DNA of 19,122 nucleotides from Sediminibacterium sp. Its GTDB lineage: Bacteria; Bacteroidota; Bacteroidia; Chitinophagales; Chitinophagaceae. The notes under the pieces are model-generated. The model ran no database searches. It was not told the origin of the DNA and saw only the letters and a list, made by a program, of their open reading frames with translations. The stretch lies in assembly GCA_030158535.1 (NCBI GenBank), contig JAOASV010000018.1, positions 1,345-20,466 on the forward strand, given 5' to 3'. Of this stretch, positions 1 through 6,524 are shown piece by piece. Both the position numbers and the translations under genes were made by a program. Position 1 is the stretch's first letter. Every line of letters begins with the position of its first letter.

Positions 1-235
1 GGATATAGCCGAGCTGAAAGGCTGCGAGATAGCGGGAGATAAACCACCCAATTGTTCCTAGTAAAACAACGGGGCCGCGCTGCGGCCAAGAAGAGGGGTT
101 ATAGTTCCATCCAGGGGGGATGGTGGGGCCGCTCTCTGTCCGTTTCTGAGAAAAAATAAAGACAATCATGAGAAGCACGCCTATCAGCGTATCATTTAAA
201 TACGCAGCCGGATGCCATGCAGCAAGGGCAGCACT
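1..235 (-). other. VKOR-like C-terminal segment within the TPR reading frame
   Basis: Codes for residues ~646-723 of the upstream TPR reading frame. It contains one membrane helix (residues ~661-674), a short polar loop (QKRTESGPT), the IPPGWNYNPSSW stretch (684-695) and the start of a second helix (700-722). In VKOR-family proteins of bacteria, which pass electrons from disulfide-forming oxidoreductases to quinones, a similar AAYLNDTLxG...PPGWxYNPSSWxQR...SRYLAAYQLG sequence lies before the catalytic four-helix bundle. The catalytic CxxC would lie beyond the left edge, so activity cannot be judged. Assignment rests on remembered family sequence, not on a search. Confidence 0.5.
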
Positions 236-2170
236 AGAGGTTATTTGCTTAAGCGGTGCCACAGCGAGTGCAAAAGACTCGGCCGCTAAATGGGTATTGG
301 CCATTTCCATGTACACATCACCAATGAGTGCCGAGGTAGGATACTGCTTTACAAATTTTTGAAGTAACGCGAGTTTTTCTGGTGTTTTATTAGATGCACC
401 AAATATGATAGACTTTTGGAAATAGGCATAATCTTCGGCGTCATATTGCCTGTCTATCACCTGGTCATAGAGCGCCAGCGCCTTTGTAAAATCTTTTAGC
501 ATAAAGTAGCAATCCGCTTTTTTTATCACAAGGTCCTGAAAAATAGGAGCTCCTGTTTTTACGGCGCTAGTAGCTTTTTCAAAACTATTGATTGCCTCCG
601 CATACTGCTGTAATTGCATTTGCGCAAAACCTAAATTATAATAAGTATTGCTCAAGTTCACTTCTGCATTTACAATAGGTGCAGACAAATACTTTTGTAA
701 ATAAACAATGCCCTGATCGTAAATGCCTTTTCTAAACTGCATTTCAGACTTCCAGAAATAGGCTAATACTGCTTGATCCTGATTATTAGGTTCGGCAAGT
801 AATAAATCGAGCAAACTATCTGCTGCATTGATGTACTGATCATTGATAAGTTCTACAGCTCTACCGTACAATAAAGATGGATAGGCTTTTTGCGCCAGCG
901 TCGAAGGGTTTTTGATGCCAGCGTATAATTGAAGTCCCTCTTTAAAATTACTGGTTCGAGCAAGCGTGTTTACGAGAAGGTCGGTAGCTTCAGCTGTATA
1001 TGTAGAACGTGGAAATAATTTCAAAAATTCTTGAAACCCTTTTAATGCTTCATTGATAAGCCCCTGCTCAAAAGAGAGTTTAGCTACAGAAAAAGTAGCC
1101 ACTTCTTTTTGCAGTTTGTTACTATTGTTTTCGGCACAAAATATAAATGCGTTGCGCGCACCAGACTTATCGCCTATTTCTAGGTATGCTTTAGCAAGTA
1201 AGTACATGCTATTTTGTGATAAAGAATCTTTTCCGGTAGTGAGCCTCTTAAAACCTTCAATGGCTTTGTTCCATTTTTTTTGCTCGAAATAACAAAATGA
1301 CAATTCATACAAGTCTTCACTTGTAGGCGTTTTGCTACTAGCCACATATTTTTCTAGATAAGGAAGCGCACCTGTAAAATCATTTTTAGCAAAAAGCAGT
1401 CGTCCCACCAGCTGCTGTAATGGAAGTTCGTAATACTGCTCGCCCGCTTTTAGTGCAGCAAGTGCAGTAGATAAAGCCTTTTCAGAACTTCCCGTAAAAT
1501 AATAAATTTGGGCGTTGTAAAAAGGAATGAGTTTGCCGTATACTGAGGCTGCTTTAGCGATTTCAAAACACTGAAGCGCGGTGGTGTAATTTTTTTCTTT
1601 AAATGCAATAAAGCCATAGTAGTAATTAGCATCAATATAATACGTATCACCCACTGTTTGACGAACGGCATCTAGTGGTTGTTTTGCTTTTTCAAATTGA
1701 CCCAAACTAAAATAAAGATAGCCTAGTATATATTTTACTTCTCCTATTTGTGCGTTGGTTAAATTGGCAAGTTTGGCAGTTTCTAAAAATGTTAAACTTT
1801 GCTGTGGCTGATTGTTTCTAAAATAATAGACGCCTACATAATAGGTCATCATTTGACGAAAAGCAGGATCCACTGCAGCTTTTATAAAATCACTAGCCTG
1901 TTCTACAATTCCTTTTTCATTGAGTTGAAGCCCACTCACCAATAAATAAAAATCAACCCTTTCTTTTACAGACCTATTGTTATTATACATGGAGGTCCGC
2001 TTCAATTCTTTGGCCAATTGATAACTACTCACATAGGCTTTGTTCGAAACAAAAGTTTGCAAATCCGTTAAACTTGCATCCATTGTATTTGGTAAAACGG
2101 GCGTTTGTGCAAAGCCCGAAAGCGCTATTACAAAAAAGCAAGCTGATAAAATATACGTTCGTAGTTTCAT
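1..2170 (-). CDS. Exported tetratricopeptide-repeat protein, C-terminus cut by window edge and apparently joined to a VKOR-like membrane segment
   Basis: Start ATG at 2170-2168; the frame stays open for 723 codons to base 1, so the 3' end lies outside the window. Residues 1-22 form a signal peptide (MKLRTY, hydrophobic core, ending SGFAQ). Residues ~40-640 are helical repeats with the spacing and Y/A/G/L pattern of TPRs (for example residues with YYVGVYYFRNNQPQQSLTFL and YYNLGFAQMQLQQYAEAINS), as in large periplasmic TPR proteins of Bacteroidota that scaffold protein contacts. No enzyme motif is visible in this part. From about residue 645 the sequence changes character: HPAAYLNDTLIGVLLM, then IPPGWNYNPSSWPQR, then a hydrophobic helix with ISRYLAAFQLGYI. 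I recall these as features of bacterial vitamin K epoxide reductase-family membrane proteins. Bases 1-300 are roughly 50-60% G+C against under 40% just after 361. Either a real fusion or a junction artefact. TPR call firm; VKOR call from memory of the family. Confidence 0.8.
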   Translation of the reverse strand, partial: MKLRTYILSACFFVIALSGFAQTPVLPNTMDASLTDLQTFVSNKAYVSSYQLAKELKRTSMYNNNRSVKERVDFYLLVSGLQLNEKGIVEQASDFIKAAVDPAFRQMMTYYVGVYYFRNNQPQQSLTFLETAKLANLTNAQIGEVKYILGYLYFSLGQFEKAKQPLDAVRQTVGDTYYIDANYYYGFIAFKEKNYTTALQCFEIAKAASVYGKLIPFYNAQIYYFTGSSEKALSTALAALKAGEQYYELPLQQLVGRLLFAKNDFTGALPYLEKYVASSKTPTSEDLYELSFCYFEQKKWNKAIEGFKRLTTGKDSLSQNSMYLLAKAYLEIGDKSGARNAFIFCAENNSNKLQKEVATFSVAKLSFEQGLINEALKGFQEFLKLFPRSTYTAEATDLLVNTLARTSNFKEGLQLYAGIKNPSTLAQKAYPSLLYGRAVELINDQYINAADSLLDLLLAEPNNQDQAVLAYFWKSEMQFRKGIYDQGIVYLQKYLSAPIVNAEVNLSNTYYNLGFAQMQLQQYAEAINSFEKATSAVKTGAPIFQDLVIKKADCYFMLKDFTKALALYDQVIDRQYDAEDYAYFQKSIIFGASNKTPEKLALLQKFVKQYPTSALIGDVYMEMANTHLAAESFALAVAPLKQITSSAALAAWHPAAYLNDTLIGVLLMIVFIFSQKRTESGPTIPPGWNYNPSSWPQRGPVVLLGTIGWFISRYLAAFQLGYI

Positions 2171-2190
2171 AAGTATGATACCCTTTATTA

Positions 2191-2198
2191 CAAAGGTT
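2191..2198 (-). promoter_or_regulatory. Possible -7 element for the TPR gene
   Basis: On the minus strand this reads AACCTTTG, one mismatch from the Bacteroidota TAnnTTTG -7 box, and lies about 20 bases before the ATG at 2170. A T-rich stretch about 20 bases further upstream could serve as the -33 region. Weak on its own. Confidence 0.3.
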
Positions 2199-2276
2199 TG
2201 TGTTTCTTTCTTAATAAAAAGCGAAAACCGTTTTAAAGGTAGCATTACCACCCCGTAAGGCCCTTTATTGAGGGCA

Positions 2277-2309
2277 TTTGTGGAAAAACAGATAGATGAC
2301 GTAAGTTTG
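2277..2309 (+). promoter_or_regulatory. Bacteroidota-type promoter of the thioesterase gene
   Basis: TTTG at 2277-2280, a 21-base spacer, then TAAGTTTG at 2302-2309, an exact TAnnTTTG -7 box. A transcript would begin near 2315, only about 16 bases before the ATG at 2331. This placement also excludes the in-frame TTG at 2268 as the start codon, because it is upstream of the promoter. Confidence 0.65.
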
Positions 2310-2330
2310 TCAACAAAAGCAGGAAAACCT

Positions 2331-2744
2331 ATGTACGAGCATCAAACAAACATACGTGTTAGATACGCAGAAACCGATCAAATGGACGTGGTCTATTATG
2401 GCAATTATGCCCAGTATTTTGAAGTGGGTCGTGTTGAAGCCATGCGCGCCATTGGACTCTCCTATAAAGAAATTGAAAAAATGGGGATTCACATGCCCGT
2501 GGTTACCATGGAAACCAAATACATAAGGCCTGCGCATTACGACGATTTATTAACCGTAAAAACGACGGTTCCTGAACTTCCACTCGAGCATCAAATTAAA
2601 TTTATCACAGAAGTTTACAACGAATCGGGCAAACTGCTAACGCAAGGAAAAGTAGTGCTATATTTTATTGATGCTGCAACCGGAAAAAGGGCAACCATAC
2701 CAGATAGCCTAAAACAAAAATTAGCGCCATTTTTTAGCGCATAA
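2331..2744 (+). CDS. YbgC/4HBT-type acyl-CoA thioesterase
   Basis: A 137-residue single hot-dog-fold protein, the normal length for YbgC/4-hydroxybenzoyl-CoA thioesterase-like enzymes, which hydrolyse acyl-CoA thioesters in the cytoplasm. The hallmark is near the N-terminus: RYAETDQMDVVYYGNYAQYFE at residues 11-31, with Asp16 in the place of the catalytic acid of this family and the following YGNY..YFE being the start of the long hot-dog helix. The usual GVVYHANY version has a His where this protein has Tyr. No signal peptide. The ATG at 2331 is chosen because it falls just behind the promoter and gives a family-length N-terminus; an AGGA lies a few bases upstream. Divergent from the TPR gene and convergent with the NTF2-like gene (11-base gap). 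Its substrate cannot be deduced; there is no tol-pal cluster next to it. Confidence 0.85.
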   Translation: MYEHQTNIRVRYAETDQMDVVYYGNYAQYFEVGRVEAMRAIGLSYKEIEKMGIHMPVVTMETKYIRPAHYDDLLTVKTTVPELPLEHQIKFITEVYNESGKLLTQGKVVLYFIDAATGKRATIPDSLKQKLAPFFSA

Positions 2745-2750
2745 TTTTTT
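2720..2750 (+). terminator. Possible intrinsic terminator of the thioesterase gene
   Basis: Arms ATTAGCGC (2720-2727) and GCGCATAAT (2737-2745) pair with one bulged A around a 9-base loop, and six T (2745-2750) follow. The hairpin overlaps the last codons and the TAA stop at 2742-2744. Only four of the pairs are G:C, so its strength is uncertain. Confidence 0.4.
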
Positions 2751-2755
2751 ACAAC

Positions 2756-3247
2756 TTACTGATACATGTTATATATCAGGTACTGAATTTTCCAGCCATC
2801 TTTTAATTTCACAAATTGAAAGCTATCAATTCCTTTGTGCGAAAATACACCGTTGCGGTGAAAGGTATAGGGCGCCCATGCGGTAGCTATTTCACGGTCG
2901 ATATAAATAATTTCATCAAAAGAACGCTCGTCTAGCGATCCGGGCTGCTGCTTTCCAATATTTGCAATGAAATCAGCGGCCCTGCTCGTTCTTACAATCA
3001 CAGAATCTTTTTGATTTTGCACAACTTGCATGATAGCACTTGGCGCAAAGCAAGATTTAAGTAGTACGGTATCCGAAGTAAGCATCGCTTTAAAGGTTTG
3101 CTTGATAACATTTAATACCGCTTCTTTTTCGGAATCATTATTAGTGGTTACAGAAGATGTTTGCACAGTTGTTTGCGCATTTGTTTGCGCCGATACTTGA
3201 CCCGCAAGCAGGCACAAAAAACAAATCACCCAAGTAAGATGTTTCAT
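2756..3247 (-). CDS. Exported NTF2-like / lumazine-binding-like protein
   Basis: 163 residues from the ATG at 3247. The longer reading upstream (to 3292) runs into the preceding gene and would bury the signal peptide. Residues 1-21 are a signal peptide ending VSAQ. Residues 22-36 are a Gln/Thr/Ser/Val linker built partly from repeated xAQT units, and 40-163 have the layout of a SnoaL/NTF2-like cone: an amphipathic helix (EKEAVLNVIKQTFKAMLTSD), CFAPSAIMQVV, then strands ending in the conserved DGWKIQYLIYNMY. In this superfamily the pocket may bind or turn over small molecules, but many exported members have no known activity, and no catalytic residue can be named here. Second gene of a two-gene operon behind the DUF6526 gene (17-base gap). 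Function unknown; fold assignment moderately sure. Confidence 0.75.
   Translation of the reverse strand: MKHLTWVICFLCLLAGQVSAQTNAQTTVQTSSVTTNNDSEKEAVLNVIKQTFKAMLTSDTVLLKSCFAPSAIMQVVQNQKDSVIVRTSRAADFIANIGKQQPGSLDERSFDEIIYIDREIATAWAPYTFHRNGVFSHKGIDSFQFVKLKDGWKIQYLIYNMYQ
3158..3193. repeat. Three tandem 12-bp units in the linker of the NTF2-like protein
   Basis: Three successive 12-base units starting TGTTTGC at 3158, 3170 and 3182. On the coding strand they give S/N/T-A/V-Q-T repeats straight after the signal peptide (AQTNAQTTVQT). The first two bases after TGTTTGC vary, so the units are partly diverged. A short in-frame microsatellite-like array that could change linker length without breaking the frame. 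Confidence 0.75.
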
Positions 3248-3264
3248 ACAATCAATGATTAAAT

Positions 3265-3693
3265 TTATACGCGGTAAGTATCCGCTTTCCAATTGTTAAT
3301 AGACAGTTTGATTTCTTTGCCCGTTAAATTTTCTGCGGCTGCTTTAACTGCAAGCGCTGCAAACTCTTCGTCTGCTGCAAAACGTAGCGCAACAATTTGA
3401 CCAATGCGCAAACTAGCTGGAAGTAGTTTTCCAGTTAATGCAAAATGTCTCAAATTTTCTTCGGCTCTGATGGCTCTATCTTGTGCCTTAAGGGCAAACA
3501 TGCGAACAAAAACAAAAAAACATACAAAAATAAAGCCCGCAACACTTAATAAGGATGCACTATACAGTGCAGGCCCCTCGGCATCCGCCAAATTAACAAA
3601 GCTGCCAATCCAAAAAGCTAAAATGGCAAAAAAGGTAACTCCGTGCCAACCGGCCACTAACCTACTGTGGTTGCTGTAATTTTGTGTTTTCAT
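3265..3693 (-). CDS. DUF6526 family membrane protein
   Basis: 142 residues from the ATG at 3693, giving the MKTQNYSNHSR start that I recall for this family; the upstream ATG at 3747 would add an unusual charged extension. Two membrane helices are visible (residues ~17-36 and ~43-65), followed by a cytoplasmic helical domain with QDRAIRAEENLRHFALTGKLL (71-91), the LRFAADEEF segment (103-111), and a tail of LTGKEIKLSINNWKADTYRV. The family is common in Bacteroidota and some other bacteria, and no function is known to me. First gene of a minus-strand pair with the NTF2-like exported protein; divergent from cinA with a 72-base spacer. Confidence 0.8.
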   Translation of the reverse strand: MKTQNYSNHSRLVAGWHGVTFFAILAFWIGSFVNLADAEGPALYSASLLSVAGFIFVCFFVFVRMFALKAQDRAIRAEENLRHFALTGKLLPASLRIGQIVALRFAADEEFAALAVKAAAENLTGKEIKLSINNWKADTYRV

Positions 3694-3708
3694 AGGATGC
3701 AATATATT

Positions 3709-3716
3709 TATATTTG
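3709..3716 (+). promoter_or_regulatory. -7 promoter element for cinA
   Basis: TATATTTG matches TAnnTTTG exactly and ends 49 bases before the cinA ATG. A TTTG at 3681-3684 could be the -33 element, but the 24-base spacer is slightly long. A second TTTG-poor box, TATATTTA, lies at 3732-3739, closer to the start codon, and could be used instead. Confidence 0.45.
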
Positions 3717-3765
3717 CCTGTTTGTGCTTACTATATTTACTTCGCACTAAATTTAAGGCCTAGCC

Positions 3766-5028
3766 ATGGAAAAAGTGTTTGCATCCATCATTACTATTGG
3801 AGACGAATTATTGATTGGTCAAGTGATTGACACCAATAGCGCTTGGATTGCCCAAGAACTCAATAAGGCAGGCGTAACTGTTAAAAACAGAGTGGCGGTT
3901 GGCGATGTTTGGGAAGATATTTGGGCTGCACTAGATGCAGAAAGTAAAAAAGCCTCTATTGTGCTTTTAACGGGTGGATTAGGACCAACTTCTGACGATA
4001 TTACAAAACCTTTATTGTGTGAATATTTTGGCGGGAAAATAGTAGTAGATGCCGCAACACTTGCGCATGTAACAGACATTTTTGAGCGCATTTTAAAGCG
4101 CCCCATGATTGAACGTAACGCCAAGCAAGCAGAAGTTCCAGATTGTTGCACGGTATTATTAAACGAGCGCGGAACCGCGCCTGGTATGCTTTTTGAAAAA
4201 GATGGTGTATTATTTATTTCGATGCCTGGGGTTCCCCACGAAATGAAATGGATCATGGAGCATCATGTAATTCCTATGATTCCAAAGCGTTTTAAAACGG
4301 GCATCATCAAACACAAAACATTATTAACGGCTGGCATAGGTGAATCTTTTTTAGCAGAAATGATTAAAGAAAATGAAGCCGCCCTTCCTAGTCATATTAA
4401 ACTGGCCTACCTACCTAATTATGGTATGGTTCGTTTGCGTTTAACAGCCGCCGGCGACCCTCAAAATGAAGCCGTTTTAGATAAAGAATTAGATACCCAC
4501 TTTAATAATTTAGCAACCGCCGTTAAGGATTATTTGGTGGTGAAAGAAGACATCCCAATGGCCGAAGTGGTGGGTCAACTCCTCTTAAACCAGCACAAAA
4601 CCCTTTCTACAGCCGAAAGCTGCACAGGTGGCTATATCGCTCATTTATTAACGGCCAAAGCCGGCGCTTCGGCGTATTTTAAGGGATCTGTGGTAAGTTA
4701 TGCCAATGAAATCAAAGGCGATTTACTAGATGTTTCTAAAGAAACCATGGAAACCGTGGGTGTGGTTAGCGAAGAATGTGTTAGAAAAATGGCCATTTCG
4801 GCCCGAAAACTGCTTAAAACAGACTATTCTGTGGCAGTTAGTGGCATTATGGGACCAGGAGGCGAAACACCCGAAAAGCCTGTAGGCATGGTTTGGATGG
4901 CCGTAGCGTCGGAAAATGAAGTGCGCGCCCAGGTATTCCACTTTAGATTTGACCGCAAGCGTAATATTGAATTAACCGCTAATAGCGCCCTCAATATGCT
5001 CCGCCTTTTGATTGTGGATAATAGTTAA
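3766..5028 (+). CDS. cinA: CinA: competence/damage-inducible protein with nicotinamide-nucleotide amidohydrolase domain
   Basis: 420 residues, the usual full two-domain length. Residues 1-170 form the MoCF/COG1058 domain (ASIITIGDELLIGQ at 6-19, LTGGLGPTSDDIT at 68-80, MPGVPHEM at 153-160), linked in other CinA proteins to ADP-ribose pyrophosphatase activity. Residues ~260-415 form the CinA C-terminal (PncC-type) domain that deamidates nicotinamide mononucleotide in pyridine-nucleotide salvage; STAESCTGG at 281-289 carries the nucleophilic Ser, followed by YFKGSVVSYANEIK and SGIMGPGGETPEKPVG. Cytoplasmic. All core motifs are intact. The ATG at 3766 is the only start that fits the family N-terminus. 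Followed after 57 bases by the E2 gene, which has its own -7 box, so co-transcription is not needed. Confidence 0.93.
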   Translation: MEKVFASIITIGDELLIGQVIDTNSAWIAQELNKAGVTVKNRVAVGDVWEDIWAALDAESKKASIVLLTGGLGPTSDDITKPLLCEYFGGKIVVDAATLAHVTDIFERILKRPMIERNAKQAEVPDCCTVLLNERGTAPGMLFEKDGVLFISMPGVPHEMKWIMEHHVIPMIPKRFKTGIIKHKTLLTAGIGESFLAEMIKENEAALPSHIKLAYLPNYGMVRLRLTAAGDPQNEAVLDKELDTHFNNLATAVKDYLVVKEDIPMAEVVGQLLLNQHKTLSTAESCTGGYIAHLLTAKAGASAYFKGSVVSYANEIKGDLLDVSKETMETVGVVSEECVRKMAISARKLLKTDYSVAVSGIMGPGGETPEKPVGMVWMAVASENEVRAQVFHFRFDRKRNIELTANSALNMLRLLIVDNS

Positions 5029-5049
5029 TCCAATTTTAACCGCATAGCT

Positions 5050-5057
5050 TACTTTTG
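5050..5057 (+). promoter_or_regulatory. -7 promoter element for the E2 gene
   Basis: TACTTTTG matches TAnnTTTG exactly, 28 bases before the ATG at 5086. No good TTTG lies at the expected -33 distance; only an AT-rich stretch (GTTAATCC region near 5024-5031) is present. Confidence 0.5.
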
Positions 5058-5085
5058 TACCTGACTATAAACCTCTAAGCAGTCT

Positions 5086-6474
5086 ATGGCAATTGTTGAT
5101 TTAGTGATGCCCAAATTGGGCGAAAGTATAATGGAAGCCACCATTTTAAAATGGAACAAGCAAATTGGAGACAATATTGCTGTAGACGAAACGGTACTTG
5201 AAATTGCTACAGACAAAGTAGACACGGAGGTTCCTGCCCCATTTGCTGGCAAACTAGTAGAAATTTGTTTTCAGGTAAATGATGTAGCACCTATTGGAAG
5301 CGTACTTGCAAAAATTGAAGTTGCCGGCGAAAACAATTTGGTTGCGAGTGCACCTATTGAAATACCAACAGCAGCTCCTACTCCTATTGTTGAAGAAATT
5401 GAATCTATCCCATACGTTCCTGCTGCGCCTGTTAATACAGCACCGCAAGAAACAAGTAATACAGAAGCTCGTTTTTACTCACCGCTTGTTTTAAACATTG
5501 CACAAAGTGAAGGCGTAAGTTTAAGCGATTTAGAAAAAATACCTGGCACCGGATCTGGTGGAAGGGTTTCAAAAAAAGATATTTTAAACTGGGTTGCTGC
5601 TAAAAAATCTGGAACAACGCCAACTGTTGCCCCGGCTGCTGCTGCGCCTGTTTCAACTCCAGTTGTTGCGCCAACACCAGCATCATCTGTTGCATCGGCA
5701 CCAACAGCGGCTTCTTCTGCTCCATCAAACATAGCTAGCAGTCCTGCAGGCGTTGTTTTAAGTGGCGGCACAGAAATTATTGAAATGGACCGAATGCGCA
5801 AACTGATTGCCAAACATATGGTAGACAGTGTGCAAACAAGTCCGCACGTAACAAGTTTTTCTGAAGCAGATGTAACAAACCTTGTTCAGTGGAGAAATAA
5901 CAACAAAGCCGCTTTTGAAAAAAGAGAAGGCACCAAATTAACTTTCACTCCACTCATTGTAGAATGTTTAGTGGCAGCCATGAAAAAGTTTCCGCTGATT
6001 AATTCAAGTTTAGACGGAGATAAAATAATTATCAAAAAGGATTTTAATATTGGAATGGCTACGGCTCTTCCTAATGGAAATTTAATTGTTCCCGTTATTA
6101 AAGGTGCTGATCAACTTAATTTAGTTGGCTTAAGCAAGTCTATTAATAATTTGGCGGACGCTGCAAGAAACAACAAGTTAAAACCAGACGATACCCAAAA
6201 CGGCACATTTACATTTACCAATGTGGGTACATTTGGAAGCCTCATGGGAACGCCTATTATCAATCAACCACAGGTTGCCATCATTGCTGTTGGCGCTATT
6301 AAAAAGCGTGTGGCTGTAATTGAAACACCAAGTGGAGATAGCATGGCCATTAGACACATGATGTACTTATCACTTAGTTACGATCACCGTATTATTGACG
6401 GCAGTGTTGGTGCTAGCTTCTTAACAGAAGTAGCCAACCAACTAGAAGCATGGGATCCAAATAGAACAGCATAA
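5086..6474 (+). CDS. Dihydrolipoamide acyltransferase, E2 subunit of a 2-oxoacid dehydrogenase complex
   Basis: 462 residues with the standard E2 order. Residues 1-78 are a lipoyl domain with the lipoylated Lys44 in EIATDKVDTEV. An Ala/Pro linker follows (~85-127), then the peripheral subunit-binding domain (128-170; YSPLVLNIAQ...GTGSGGRVSKKDI), a second Ala/Pro/Ser linker (~175-222) and the CoA-dependent acyltransferase domain (~230-460) with YDHRIIDG near the end, giving His434 and Asp438 as catalytic residues. The enzyme moves an acyl group from lipoamide to CoA. Sequence resembles the single-lipoyl E2s of Bacteroidota annotated as branched-chain or generic 2-oxoacid E2; pyruvate or 2-oxoglutarate cannot be excluded. 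No E1 or E3 gene is next to it, so the complex must be completed from elsewhere in the genome. Confidence 0.9.
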   Translation: MAIVDLVMPKLGESIMEATILKWNKQIGDNIAVDETVLEIATDKVDTEVPAPFAGKLVEICFQVNDVAPIGSVLAKIEVAGENNLVASAPIEIPTAAPTPIVEEIESIPYVPAAPVNTAPQETSNTEARFYSPLVLNIAQSEGVSLSDLEKIPGTGSGGRVSKKDILNWVAAKKSGTTPTVAPAAAAPVSTPVVAPTPASSVASAPTAASSAPSNIASSPAGVVLSGGTEIIEMDRMRKLIAKHMVDSVQTSPHVTSFSEADVTNLVQWRNNNKAAFEKREGTKLTFTPLIVECLVAAMKKFPLINSSLDGDKIIIKKDFNIGMATALPNGNLIVPVIKGADQLNLVGLSKSINNLADAARNNKLKPDDTQNGTFTFTNVGTFGSLMGTPIINQPQVAIIAVGAIKKRVAVIETPSGDSMAIRHMMYLSLSYDHRIIDGSVGASFLTEVANQLEAWDPNRTA

Positions 6475-6505
6475 TTACTGCAATAAACTACCAGAGTAAT
6501 TTATA

Positions 6506-6524
6506 GGGGGTTATTTAAGCCCCC
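6506..6524. terminator. Short GC hairpin between convergent E2 and S9 peptidase genes
   Basis: GGGGG (6506-6510) and CCCCC (6520-6524) can pair, with T:A and T:G pairs extending the stem inward and a 5-base loop. It contains the stop codon of the minus-strand peptidase gene (TTA at 6511-6513) and lies 31 bases after the E2 stop. No clear T-run follows on either strand, so it is a possible shared terminator or 3' stabilising hairpin rather than a canonical terminator. Confidence 0.35.

Noticed and set aside
73..87. GGCCGC/GCGGCC inverted repeat sharing GGCCGCGC with the sulfatase palindrome
   Set aside because: Lies in the GC-rich left-end segment, with a stem of only 6 bp; the shared 8-mer is too short to claim a repeat family.
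1450..1671. Small minus-strand frames and plus-strand frames inside the TPR gene
   Set aside because: They are alternate frames of a continuous 723-codon TPR frame and lack any recognisable protein features.
2268..2330. Upstream in-frame TTG start for the thioesterase (158-residue version)
   Set aside because: It precedes the TTTG-N21-TAAGTTTG promoter at 2277-2309 and would add 21 residues absent from the family; the ATG at 2331 fits both.
3694..3747. Longer N-terminus for the DUF6526 protein (ATG at 3747)
   Set aside because: The extra 18 residues are charged and not family-like; the ATG at 3693 gives the expected MKTQNYSNHSR start.
4167..4180. Palindrome GCGCGGAACCGCGC in cinA, like the sulfatase hairpin
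   Set aside because: Only a 6-bp stem, and it codes for the conserved ERGTAPG motif, so the bases are explained by the protein; probably chance.
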